From contig JAEQBH010009476.1 in NCBI GenBank assembly GCA_016808115.1, forward strand, positions 62,001 to 126,000: a DNA stretch of 64,000 bases, read 5' to 3'. Shown in pieces: positions 1 to 11,195 of the stretch. How positions within the stretch are numbered: the first letter of the stretch is position 1; the number at the start of each line of letters is the position of its first letter. The translations under genes were made by a program, and so were the position numbers. Below the pieces are notes generated by a model. It saw nothing but the letters and a program-made list of their open reading frames with translations. It had not been told where the DNA came from and made no database searches. Source of the DNA: Tetrastigma voinierianum. Its lineage: Eukaryota > Streptophyta > Magnoliopsida > Vitales > Vitaceae.

Positions 1-893
1 CATTAAAACAAATCTAAATATACTAAAATAAGCCAGAAAAATGGATTAAAAATAGAGTTTAAGACTCATCATCCATCCTTGGAAGTTTGAGCCTTTCAAA
101 GCCTACCCTGTTATATGCATATGCATATACACGAGTTCCTTATTTGAGCATATAGCCAATCTCATCATCAACCAGCAAATAAAAAGCCCAGTTCCTCCCT
201 TACACATAATCCTATAGTAAAGAACCCTTATTTGCCCAGATCATCAGACAAAGTACATCAAGGACAGAAGAGGACAAGTTTGGGGGAGTATTATTTCAAG
301 TTGTAGAAAAGGATAAAAAGGGTTGAGAAAAACAATTCAAATAAATAAGAAAAGATGAAGAGGATTGTGAAGAAGTCAGGAAAGAAAAAAAAATCAAGGA
401 GGAACGAGTTTGGTCTTGTAGCCTTCCTCCCTAGAACAATTAAGTCCTTAGGGGTGTTCAACACCTAATACCCTAATGCCAACTGGTATGGGAGTTATTG
501 ACCCAAAGTTCGCTTAGGGTGGTAGAAATCTTAAAAAGACAAAACATTACACCATTCCACCAAACTTGGAGAAAATAAAAAGTGAAAAAGCTTCTGGAAT
601 AAGGAAGAGAAGTTATCTTCTGTGTGTAGGAGAGGAAAGGAGAAAAAGGCACCACAATGAAAAAATATGTAGAAAGATGCAAAAACCTGATGGGAATGTT
701 GGAAACTTACAATCAAGAGAAATCAAGGATGCATTAAGAAGGCAAGAGTGTAAGTTGTCAGTGAAGTCTGGGTTAAATTAAGCCTAAAATGTCTAATTAT
801 CCACCTCATTACCCAAGCCACACATTACAAGCCTAAAAGACCTATTTGATTATGAAGGTGGTGTTATGCTCACATTAGTGAGATTAATATGAG
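1..893 (+). other. Probable 3' untranslated tail of an older Ty3/gypsy element; no gene seen
   Basis: No convincing protein is encoded here. A polypurine stretch at 276-288 (aagtttgggggag type) resembles the tract that lies before the 3' LTR or after pol in Athila/Tat-type elements. The rest is A-rich and non-repetitive at this scale. I infer that element A inserted next to or into the tail of an older element. A 71-codon open frame at 566-781 has lysine/arginine-rich low-complexity content and no family resemblance. Confidence 0.35.
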
Positions 894-2253
894 TGTTGAA
901 ATTTACACAGCTTGAGCACACTACAAACAGTAATTTAGCACCTTCAAGTTACATTTCGCTTCGCTGTAATTTTCATGAGAATAGGTACTTTTAATTGCTT
1001 TTCTATGTTTATGGACTCAGGCGCTTTTTCAGGTTCACTTAGGCTAATTGTACAAGGATTTATGTCCTAAAAGCAAAATATATGGATCATTGAGGATGAT
1101 GGGCAACCGATTGGTGAAGTTTCGGAAGTGCAACAATGTCGGAAAAGCATCAAGGTTGAATATGTACCTGCAGACACCTTCAACATGTACCGGTACACTT
1201 ATGCATAAAAGTGGCGTAGAGCAACATGCACCAAGACACCACTAACATGTACCGGTACACCTGTGTGAAAACTCTAGGAATTGAGCAAGCATTTGATCCT
1301 AACGCAAGGGCACGCTTGTCAATCAACTTTTAATGCGGGATCACATTAGAGAGGGGTATAAAAGCCATGTGATACAAAGGCGAGAAAGGAGCTTTGATCT
1401 TCTGAAGCTAGGTTTTCATAGGAGAAGTGTTCTCTTCCATAGTTTTGGCGAAGATTTGTTGATTTAGGTTGCAGACTTTAGTTTTCTGGAGTTTTCTGAT
1501 TTCAAGCACATGTAATCTTTCAGTAGGAACTCATACTTCATTTTCATTCTGAGTATTTTGTTTTTTTGTCCTTAGGTTTTGCAATTGAATTCGGATTTTC
1601 TCAAAGTTCCTTTTTATGTTTAAATTCTCTTCAATTATGATTTACCTTATAAATTCCATGGAGTTCTAAATTTCTATGCTGGGATTCTACGGTGGAAACT
1701 CACCCCGACTGCTGTATATTCCCTCAATCTCTTTTATACTAATGGATTGTGTGATGTTATTCGCTTGTAGAAAATCCTTGTAAAACCTTTAGTCAAGGTC
1801 CTCTGACAACGTGTGAACGAGAGACCCTATGACACGCTGTGCTTGAATACAAACAAGCCAAGAGTCCGAATTGGCAACAAGTGTTTAACATTGTTCAATT
1901 CATCTCTTCCTTTCAAAAGAGCATTTAAAGAAAAATCTTCCATCGAAGACCATTTATCAATGGCTCCTAGATGAGACTGTAAAACTAAGAGGTGGGAATT
2001 ACATGATCACTAGTGAGTGGAAACCTAAGAATTCCATCAATCATCTTTCTATTTTAAAATAGTCAATTTAACCAATCCTTAAATCAACCAATCACAACCC
2101 CATAATTTCCTTTCCAATTACACACCTTTTGAGAATAGCTCCTACAGACGACAATTCTGCACCACTCGTGAGATGGACCCGTGGACTCCCACAAAGATTA
2201 CAATGTTAGACAACCTTAATTCCTACGCTTGGGAATAGAATTCAAAGATACTA
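894..2253 (+). repeat. 5' LTR of element A
   Basis: It begins TGTTGAA and is homologous along its length to 11196-12499, for example around 1046-1120 versus 11340-11410. A TATA box (ggtataaaagcc) at about 1355-1366 is matched in the 3' LTR at about 11635-11646, so transcription should start near 1390. The end is placed before the primer site by where LTR similarity stops, accurate to about 10 bp. The two LTRs differ by many substitutions and 1-5 bp indels, which suggests an old insertion or noisy sequence. Confidence 0.85.
1160..1262. repeat. Short array of catGTACCGGTACac palindromic units in the LTR upstream of the TATA box
   Basis: Perfect GTACCGGTAC palindromes lie at 1187-1196 and 1249-1258. 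Decayed versions lie near 1163 (gtacctgcagac) and 1228 (catgcaccaagacacc), giving about four units. The 3' LTR has a matching array at 11451-11550. Position in U3, about 100-190 bp upstream of the TATA box, makes a regulatory role possible, but nothing here proves it. Confidence 0.7.
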
Positions 2254-2270
2254 ATAAGAACGGCTATTTT

Positions 2271-2290
2271 TGGCGCCGCTGTCTGGGGAG
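2271..2290 (+). promoter_or_regulatory. Primer binding site of element A (tRNA-Asp type)
   Basis: tggcgccgctgtctggggag follows the 5' LTR by 17 bases. It closely matches the TGGCGCCGTTGCCGGGGA primer site of Athila elements, which pairs with the 3' end of tRNA-Asp. Two or three bases differ from that canonical form. Confidence 0.85.
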
Positions 2291-2440
2291 TGGCGATCAA
2301 TCCAGCTTGATCTCGAAGAGAGCTAGAGGTAATTTCGGTACTGCATTGCAAATCCTAAGACGTGCTCTCTACTTTTCTTTTTAATTTGTTTTTGTGAGAA
2401 ATTTCAGTGGGTGTTTCCTTGGACGGAGTAAGTTTAGTGC

Positions 2441-4470
2441 ATGTCGGTTTGGGCTCGCAACGAGCAACGCCGACTTGTAAGAATTGCACCTCCTAGAAAT
2501 TCTGAAGAGTCCATAATAAGTCAATTGTTTCAAGATAACTTTATACCTCAAATGGATCATCCTGGGAATCAACAACCTCTGTTTAATGAACATACTCAAG
2601 GGATTCCTGTTAACCCACAAGGACTCCATGAACCTCCACAACATGGAGATGGTGTTACACTCCCAAGAGTTAGACCGCACAGGAGGGGAAATGTTAACTT
2701 TCAGCGAAATCAATATAAGGGTCCCCCTGCTCCTTTACCTAATGTGGAAAGAACTCTTCGAGAGATCTTGCAACCTCAATGAACCACAACAAACTCATGT
2801 ATTCGCCTACTTGAAAAGGCCAATCAATTCCTCATGAAGTCGGAAATGATCCGTCTTTACCTCAGAGAGATATCACTTCGGCTCGAACTGAGAACCTTAC
2901 CATTCATGAGACTTTGAGGATGTTTGCGCAGCATTTCTCTCTACTCCGGTTCACCTCTCCACATAATCGTTTGGTTTTATTTCCTTTTGCTCTAAAGGAG
3001 AAAGCCAAAATTTGGTTTCATTCTCTTGCACCTAATTCAATTTTTACATGGGAAGATATGCGAAATGAATTCCTTAACAAAATTTTCCCTCCTGCACGTA
3101 CCAATGCTCTCATGCGAGCAATTCAGAATTTTTCTGAAAAGCCGGGTGAACCTTTTGCTGCGGTATGGGAGAGATACAAGGATCTCCTCCATGCTATCCT
3201 CATCATGGATTGGATGTAGGGAAATCTTACGTACTTTCATCAAGGACTATCCTGAATAATAAACAATACATCCAAATGATGTGTGCGCGAATTTTATGAA
3301 AAGAGTTAGGGAAGCAATTCAACTCTCTTTGACACCATAGCGTTAAAAATGCTCAACATGGGAGACTAACACCTCTGTAGACACTGCTAAAGTGCATAAT
3401 ACACCTATAGGGGGAGGAATCCATCACTTAAAAGAGAATGATGAATTAGAAGCAAAATCGCCAATTTAACAAGGAAGTTGGAGGCCATAGAGATGAAAAA
3501 GTGTGAACGAGGTAACTAAGCAGGTACCTCACGCACTTCTGCACCTTATCAGACTCCAGAGTGGAGGAGCCATGCATAATTTGCTATGACCCTACACACT
3601 CAACTATTAACTGCCCAAACCTTCCTCAAGTTAAGGGAGCAATTCAAGATAGAAAGGCTAATGCCCTTAACTACCGTGCTGAACCCTTTCACCTCCGGTA
3701 TTCTCAAATTATTATAATCCGACGGGTAAGCACTCAATTTAGTTGGAGAAATGAGGGAGGCCCACATAACTTGCCAAACAACCAAGGCCCCCATTACCAA
3801 AACCAAGGTTTTCCAAATTCAGTTCTTCCATTTCAGAATCAAGGTCCCCAAGGATTTCCTGTGAACCCTAACCAAGGTTTTCATCCGTCAAATCAAGGGA
3901 ATCCAAACCCACAGCCTTATCAACCTCCACATAAGAGAAGTTTGGAGGATATAGTAACACAATCAGGCTGCACTAACAATCCACAAACACGCACTCTCAA
4001 CTGCCTAATGATGTGGAGATCCCAACAACTAAGCTAACCTCTTCATGGGTAATTTTCAACAAGAAAAGGGAAACTCCCATCTCAACCTTATCCAAAACCC
4101 ACAAGGTCAAATAAGGTGGGAGTTTCTGGGTCCAAGTGAGGGTACTTTTTGAACATTGTAAGGTCATTACTACTTCGGGCGGTAAGGTAGCCGACAAACC
4201 ATTCAAACCAAGGAACCAATACAAGAGTCTCAAAGTGAATCGGTCAGAGATGATGAGGTGTCAGACAAGCCTTATGTCCCTAGGACAAATGTTATTGATG
4301 GTGAGCCAGAGGCAGATAAGGCTACCCATATCCCTCCAGCTCCATATCCTCAGGCCGAACCCAAAGAAAGTGAATAACCATTCGAGATCTATGAATTATT
4401 CAAACAGAAGTGAAATTGAACATTCTTTACTAGATGCCATTACAAATTCCATCATATGCTAAGTTTCTAA
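2441..4470 (+). pseudogene. Athila-type gag (capsid/nucleocapsid) of element A, frameshifted
   Basis: Translation from ATG 2441 starts MSVWARNEQRRL and continues to 2782. The frame then jumps to 2914-3219, which carries the retrotransposon gag capsid domain (LKEKAKIWFHSL, WEDMRNEFLNKIFPPARTN, ERYKDLLHA). A CCHC-type zinc knuckle (CIICYDPTHSTINC, spacing C-x2-C-x4-H-x4-C) is encoded near 3570-3612. It is followed by an asparagine/proline/glutamine-rich linker to about 3960. Gag would form the virus-like particle that packages element RNA. At least four frame changes and stops (2783, 3217, 3473, 4035) break it. The ATG was chosen because it opens the first long frame about 150 bp downstream of the primer site. 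Confidence 0.82.
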
Positions 4471-4499
4471 GGATTTGTGCACAAAGAAAAAGGAAACTA

Positions 4500-6720
4500 G
4501 GTGTCAATAAGGAGGCATTCATGACCGAGCAATCTACTCATCGGGATTGAAACAACTTGCCCCAAAATACAAAGATCCGTGAAGCCCTACTATTTCTATA
4601 GCAAGTAGTGGAATTCCAAGTTAGACATGCTCTAGTGGATTTAGGGGCAAGTGTTAATTTGTTGCCTTACTCAGTATATGTGGACCTAGGGTTAGGAGAA
4701 TTAGAGTCAACCAATATCACCCTCCAATTAGCTGACCGTAGTGTAAAAATTCCTAGAGGGATAGTGAAGGATGTATTAATGCAAGTGAACAAGTTCTACT
4801 TCCCTGTGGATTTTGTTGTGCTCGACACTCAACCCGTGGATAAACTGCTGAACCCGCCTCCCAAAGGATTCTTGGTAGACCATTCTTGGCAACTGCTAAT
4901 GCTATTATACACTGTAGGGGAGGCCTAATGACACTATCATTTGGTAACATGACTGTTAATCTGAATATCTTTAATGTTATCAAGGGAATGGGGGATGAAG
5001 AAGATGTGTGTGAGGTCAACATGGTTGATTCTGTGGTACAGAAATACTTAGATAATGTCTCACATGATGACCCTCTTATGTCATGTTTGGTAAGCCCGAA
5101 GCCGATGAGTAGTGACCACACTAGAACGGAGTTCCTACACTCTATAATCGGGAACACAATGAGGTAATCGGAAGTGAAACGCGGGCACCCTAAATTTCAA
5201 CCATTGCCACCAATTGAGGACAAGGCATTGCTCTTCTCAAGAGAGGCCACCTGCTTGAGAGTTGAAACCTTACCATCACACCTCAAATATGCCTTCTTAG
5301 GCGTAAGAAACTTTCCGTAATCATATCTTCCTCCTTAGAAAAGAATCAAGAAAATCAACTTTTGGAGATATTGAGAAACCACAGAACGACCCTAGGATGG
5401 ACAATTGCAGATATTAAGGGAATTAGCCCTCTGATCTGCACACATAGAATTCACTTAGAAGAAGATGTTAAACCCTCTAGGCAACCACAGAGACGATTGA
5501 ACCCAATAATGAAAGAAGTGGTAAAGAAGGAAGTCTTAAAACTCTTGGATGTAGGTGTTATTTACCCTATTATGACAAGAAGTGGGTTAGCCCAACACGT
5601 AGTTCCTAAGAAACTGAGTCGTGGGTTGCAAAATGAAAATAATGAGTTAATCTACCGTGGTCACTCTGTGCTGGAGGGTGTGCATAGATTATAGGAGGGC
5701 TTAACGCGTACTGAAAGACCACTTTCCTCTCCCGTTTGTTGATCAAATGTTGAGAGAGCTGCGGCATGAATTTTATTGTTTTCTCGATGGGTACTCAGGG
5801 TACAATCAAATTGAGATAGCTTTGGAAGATCAAGAGAAAACTACATTCACCTGTCCTTTTGGTACTTTTGCCTTTAGGAAATGCCCTTTGGATTATGCAA
5901 TGCACCTAGAACCTTCCAACGGTGTATGATGGGAATTTTCAATGACATGATAGAAATCATTTTGGAAATCTTCATGGACGTTTTCTCAGTTTTTGGTGAC
6001 TCATACGAGGGCTGTCTGGAGAATTTACGTAAGGTGTTGGAGAGATGTCAAGAGAAGAACCTTGTGTTAAATTGGGAAAAGTGTCATTTCATGGTGACAC
6101 AGATTGTCTTAGTCATATAGTATCAAAAATGGAATTGAAGTTGATAATAATAAAGTCGAGCTGATATCCAATTTAATTTACTCCTAAGTGTGTTAGAGAC
6201 ATCGTCATTCTCAAATATGCCGATTTTATAGGAGATTTATAAGATTTTAGTGTTATGCCATCTTTATGTACTTCGCTTACAAGATGTACTCCTTTCTATG
6301 GTCATGTGCTTGTGAAGACGCCTTTGCTAAGCTCAAAACTATGTTAGTGTCGCCTCCTATCATGCGGTCTCCTAATTGGAACCTTCCATTTGAGATCATG
6401 TGTGACGCTAGTGATTATGCTATAGGGGCTGTTTTAGGACAAAGGGAAGACAAAAAGGCTTTTGTAATCTATTATGCCAGCAAGACACTAGACTCCACTC
6501 AAGCAAACTACACAACCACAGAAAAAGAGTTTTTAGCTATCGTCTTTGCCCTAGAAAAGTTCAGGTCATACATTGTAGGCTCTTCTGTAACCATTTTCAC
6601 GCATCACGAAAACCAAGTACCGCTTCCTGCCAGATACCAAGCCTCTGTTAACTAGGTGGATTCTACTATGCCAAGAATTCAATCTGACCATTAAAGATAA
6701 AAAGGGGGGTCGGTGAATGT
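4500..6720 (+). pseudogene. Athila-type pol: protease, reverse transcriptase and RNase H of element A, broken
   Basis: Protease: 4608-4928 encodes ALVDLGASVNLLPYSVY, an aspartic protease site in which the usual D-T/S-G is DLG, as is normal for this lineage. The conserved block between protease and RT continues to 5160. RT: 5362-6120 encodes GWTIADIKGISPLICTH, FYCFLDGYSGYNQIEIA, TFTCPFGTFAF and MPFGLCNAPRTFQRC in three frames. The catalytic box reads FMDVFSVFG at 5971-5997; the second aspartate of the DD pair is valine (GTT, 5980-5982), which should abolish polymerisation. RNase H: 6300-6655 has EIMCDASDYAIGAVLGQ, YYASKTLD and TTEKEFLAIVFALEKFRSY. Stops at 5161, 5691, 5928, 6118 and 6653 and several frameshifts separate the parts. 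Confidence 0.88.
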
Positions 6721-6779
6721 GGTGAAGCAACCATTTATCTCGACATTAGTTCCGTAATCAAAATTCTCATGGTGTACCC

Positions 6780-8075
6780 ATAGGCGACGCGGCTCTTTGC
6801 TCTTGTTCGGCATTGCCGTGAATGCGAGCAGCATCGTAATTACCTAGTAAGCTGGTCAAATTCAACACAATGGACTTCTCAGCGAAAAAGAAATTTTTGG
6901 CAAACATTAAAAATATTGCTGATGATCCATATCTATTTAATCTTTGTCGAACCAGTCAGCAGTGTCATGTGCCTTGATGATGACGAATCGGGATCCCCAA
7001 CCTTTTGCCACATTACGCTTGAAGGAAACTTGTGGAGGGCATTTCTGTTCATAAGAAAAACAGCGAGATAAGATTTTGCAAGCTGGTTTTTCTTGACTAC
7101 CTTGTTTAAAGATTGTTTGGTACAAAGCTTGTGCTTGATTGCGACAATTAGGAGAATCGCAAGCAGACATGATGCCTCTTACCCCCATTTTAATCATTGA
7201 AATCTTTGGCGTTGGTATAGACTTCATGGTCGTTCCCCTTTGCGTAGTACTTGTACGTGTTATCTGTTGATTATGTGGCGCCAGTGGGTTGAAGGCTATT
7301 CCGACGAGAACCGCGACCACGAGGTTGTTTTGAAATTTATAAAGAACACATTTTTCGTTTTGGAATACCTCGTGCAATTATTAGTGATGGTGTTTCCATT
7401 TTTGTAATCAACCTTTTGAAAATCTATTAAAAAAATATGGAGTCACCCATAAGTTTCAACATACCCACGGACAATGGTCAGGCGGAATTAATAAGGAGAT
7501 CAAACATATATTGGAAAAGCAGTTTACTTTGAATCGCAAGATTGGTCACGCCGACTTTAACGATGCTCTTTGGGCCTGATGCAGCTTTACCAGCGTTCTT
7601 GGTATGTCTCCTATAGGCTTGTTTATGGAAAGGCTTTATAATCTGCTAGTCGAAATGGAACAAGATATTGGGCTATTATGACTTTCAGTGCGATTTAACT
7701 CAAGCGGGCGCGTGCTTGTTCCGCGATAAATGAGCTTGATGAATTGCGAGTGCGCAAGCTCCCGGATTTACAAAAGCGGCTCAAGTTGTTCCATGACAAG
7801 ACCTTTCGGAAAACGTTCGAACCAAACCAAAGATGCTATTTGTACAGCTCGATTTGCCTTATTTCCGAAAACCGCTCTCGTTGAATTTGGCCCGTTCATT
7901 CATTAAGGTAGTCTATCCATACGGGTAGTGGAAGTGAAAATCAGGATAAGAAGTCTTTCAAAGTCAATGGTCAATGCCTCAAGCCATTCTGGGACTTGTT
8001 TACCGAAGCTTCAAAAGAATGGTGAGGACTTGGTAGATCCGCTTTCTGCCCGAGGATCGCCAGTAAATTAGTTCT
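6780..8075 (+). pseudogene. Integrase of element A, heavily frameshifted
   Basis: Pieces of the Ty3/gypsy integrase can be followed in all three frames. The core domain shows EIFGVGIDFM near 7197-7226 and GIPRAIISDG near 7362-7391. VTHK and NGQAELI-like segments lie at 7440-7500, then a stretch like DALW and GMSPYRLVYGKA at 7560-7640. The C-terminal part (LTQAGA, KVNGQxLK, GEDLVDP) lies at 7695-8040. These match the tail of Athila integrases. No segment longer than about 40 codons is open. An open minus-strand frame over 6937-7377 is its shadow. Confidence 0.72.
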
Positions 8076-9493
8076 CAACACTTGTTTCTCTGTTTGGTGT
8101 ATTTATTTACGTTCTTGCATTTTATTTCTATTGTCTCTATTTCATTTTCTTTTCAATAAATATAAAAAAATAAAAAAAAAGGGCCCTAGTTTCTATGTTG
8201 CCTCCCATTCTGTTGTGCAGGGTCCTCTTGGTTTCTATGCATTGAGGACAATGCTTGTTTGCATTGTGGGGGTAGGTGTATGGCAAGGCGTACAACGTGG
8301 TTGAACCTAACTATGCGCTTGTTACATGTTCGATTAATATGGCAAAATTTTGGTGTGGCTCTTTTAGGTATAATACTTGACTGCGATGTATATAGCCGCG
8401 TGATTTCATACCTGATCCACATGACTCAATGCATGCACTTCCAGCAGCGCACAAAATCTTTATATTCATCTTTTGGACTTTATCCTTGCATTACGCTCTG
8501 TTGCCACACAAACCTAGAGACCTACATTATACTCTCTTCATCTTTTGCTTGTGCTCCCATGTGCTTCATTGGCATGTCATGTTAACTATATGCATCATAG
8601 TCTTTGAGGAACATCTTGCATAACTGGAAAATGATTAGAGGCCATGTTTTCTATGTTACACTTTGTGGAGTCGTTTTGTCTTATCCCTTGCACCTATTTT
8701 GAGCCTTAAGTTTATGGATTGTAGTTTGAACCTAGGAACCCCGATCACAACAGCTGTGTGTTTATGGAAAGATTGAGAAGTTTAAAGAGGAAGTACGGTT
8801 ATCGACTCATGAAGCAGTCGATTTGAGCGAGAATATAAATTTGAATGAGAAGTGAGCATGCAGTGAAACCCGGGATGGAAAGCAATTGAGAAGGATAGTT
8901 TTACATCGGCACTACCGTTCCCAATTTGCAAAATATATATGTAAAAAAAAAAAAACAAAAAAAAAAAAAGAGAAAAAGAAAAAAAATGCTGAATTGTTAT
9001 GTGTACGGTGCGTATTTATAAAAGAGAGACGTGTAGTGTCTGCAGAGTACACCACTAACATGTACCGGTACATGCGGGCAGGTTTAGGGCAAAAAGGGTT
9101 TTTAATCCCATTTTTTGCACCTTTTGACATTTCCAACCCCCTCCACTCTCTACAAAGCAAAACCCTAGCCTTTTTTGCCCTCTCCTGCAAATGTGAGTTT
9201 GTGCATATGCGAGTTTCCATCGCTCGGGCGGTTCATACGCATTCATCGTGCGGATGTGGTAAGCCTCCATACCCAATTCCTTGAGAGCATTTTGTGCTAT
9301 TCATTATTATACATGGACTGTTTGGTTGGTTTTGGTTGATTGATTTCCTTACTTGGTGGTTTGGGGTTTCGTATGATGGTATGGGAGGAAATTTACATCG
9401 ATACGGAATAGGCCGGTACTTCTAGCGAGCTTGGGACATTGTTTTATATGTGTAGGCCATATGTGCCACCATTGCCATTCTTGCCATATCTAT
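8076..9493 (+). other. Non-coding spacer between integrase and env-like region of element A
   Basis: Long untranslated spacers after pol are usual in Athila elements. It holds a G-rich tract after 'attgaggacaatgc' (about 8240-8275), a conserved-looking Athila landmark that may be an internal polypurine tract. An A-rich stretch lies at 8942-8988. Another copy of the LTR motif (accactaacatgtaccggtac) lies at 9051-9071. Open frames at 8259-8623 and 8886-9284 show no family resemblance, and I do not call them genes. Confidence 0.6.
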
Positions 9494-10670
9494 GGCAAGA
9501 TCTAAGAATACTGGTAAGGGAAAAGCGCTTAGCTCCTACATGGAGGCGGTAGTGAAAGAAAGAAAATCGACTCCTCACGACCCGGTAAAGAAAGCAAAGA
9601 AAGCAAATAGATTCGTCCTCGAGTGAGTATCAGTGATGATGATGATGAGATAGAGGCTATGTTTGATGAGGGCTCTGAGTCAGAGCAGGAAAAATGAGCC
9701 CAGTTAATTGCGAACAGGGGATTTCACTGCGAGAGGGGGTAAAGTTGGAAACATTTCTGTACTCTCATCCAATCAGGGGTGTTATTCAAGAAAAGAATTT
9801 GAAGTTTGTGTGCGCTGAGGTTCAGGGATATTTACCTACTGTGGTTCGGGAGTTTTATGTATACTAATATGAAAGAAAATTAGCGAAATGAGACCTTACT
9901 AGAGACCCTTGTGATGGGTAGCGAATCACGGATCACCTGATTGATAGCTCATTCCCTCTGATATGTTAAGCCTGCGGTACAGATCGACCTTACCCCCTTG
10001 AGGCCATCATTGTTTCGGCACTTACATCTTTTGCTGAGGCTATGTGTACTTGTCTGTGGCCGTAGTGGTTTTGTGCGTAAGAATTTGTGCTAGAAACTTC
10101 GAGCTGGAATATGCATTGATGGAATAAGATTATTAAGCGATAGAATCGGACAAAGGGCAATGAGAAATCTCAATGAACAGCGCGGATTTTTATGAGGTGA
10201 CCGGGAGCTTATCGACTATGCTTTGGTCATATGGTGCGTGATGAGGACTTCCTGTGGGTCCTCGCATGAAAGTAGACATATTCAGTTTGCATCTTCTTAT
10301 GAGTCTTGTGGAAGCCCCGCGGGGATGAGGGAGTGGTTAAGGAAAGGGTTCTTCCTAGGCAGGACGTTCTAAACCAAGCGGGCGAGAGGCGGCGCATCTC
10401 GAGACCCGACCTTCACATTCCCGGTGGTGATTCTGAAGCCTCTTCGTACGGCATCACGCACTATGAGCACCTCTCAGTTGAAGAGAATGGAGCGTGAATG
10501 CCAAGGGTGGTTCTGCAAATGCATTTGGAAACATAGCCGGTTAAGATCACGGGCTCCTCAGACTCGAGAGCCATGGCTTTTCAGGAGGCTGCATTGGCGG
10601 ATACCCCTTAGCGGCTGGAGGAGATTGGGAGGGGAGTTGGATGGTAGTCGATGAGGGGCAGCATTTTCTT
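9494..10670 (+). pseudogene. Athila env-like ORF (plant 'putative envelope / transposon protein' region), broken
   Basis: Translation from ATG 9494 reads MARSKNTGKGKALSSYMEAV and then a lysine-rich and acidic stretch (DDDDEIEAMFDEGSESEQE). This resembles the start of the ORF that Athila elements carry downstream of pol. After a frame change, 9740-9870 encodes KLETFLYSHP, EKNLKFVCAEVQGYLPTVVREFYVY; the VREFY motif is a hallmark of this protein. Further pieces occur near 10380-10500, including a TMSTSQLKRMERE-like segment. Its function is unknown; an envelope role was proposed for the family but is unproven, and no transmembrane segment is visible here. Stops occur from 9625 onwards. Confidence 0.68.
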
Positions 10671-11195
10671 ATGAATGATGAGGGAGGATATTTGTGTGGT
10701 AGCATATTAGGCTAGATTAGGGTGGTGTTGAATTGGGTAGCCGGACCTCGTATGTTGTACCAACACCATTTGTTCATTTACCCTTTTGTGTAGCCTATGG
10801 TCATTCTGACTATTAAGACCTTTACGATTCAGTTTAGTAATTTAGTTGTTTCTTTTGACTTTATCTGCATAGTAGTTGCGTGTTTATGTTAAATGGTGCT
10901 TTATAATATCGATCATTTAGGTTCAAATGCTTCTATGGCGACTTTTAATTCTCAATTCACTTGGTCCTTTATTTGAATAGTGAGTTTTGTGTTAGCTTGT
11001 TGTTATGTTCCATTGTTGAGGCGTGGTTTTAGTTTTAATTGAGTCCTGCAGTGCATGCACCGGTGAAGTATTATGGCTGTATTACCTTTTGAGAAACTTG
11101 CAAAGGTGCGCTATGCGAGGCACTTGTTAGAATTCGCATGATGCGATCTCAGTCTAAATCTTGCGAGGGACTAGCAAAGATGCAGGGTTGAAGTG
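10671..11195 (+). other. 3' untranslated region of element A with decayed polypurine tract
   Basis: No coding potential. The bases just before the 3' LTR (about 11160-11195, ttgcgagggactagcaaaga then tgcagggttgaagtg) correspond in position to the polypurine tract that primes plus-strand synthesis, but the expected G run is decayed. Confidence 0.5.

Noticed and set aside
4753..5157. 134-codon open frame on the minus strand
   Set aside because: Antisense to the protease/RT linker of element A, which is clearly coding on the + strand.
6937..7377. 146-codon open frame on the minus strand
   Set aside because: It lies over the + strand integrase of element A, whose fragments (EIFGVGIDFM, GIPRAIISDG) are recognisable; the minus frame has no family resemblance.
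8886..9284. 132-codon open frame starting in a lysine-rich run
   Set aside because: Start is translated from an A-rich tract in the non-coding spacer of element A; no domain seen.
9494..10670. Possible true envelope gene making element A a retrovirus
   Set aside because: No transmembrane segment, signal peptide or fusion motif is visible; the region matches the Athila post-pol ORF of unknown function.
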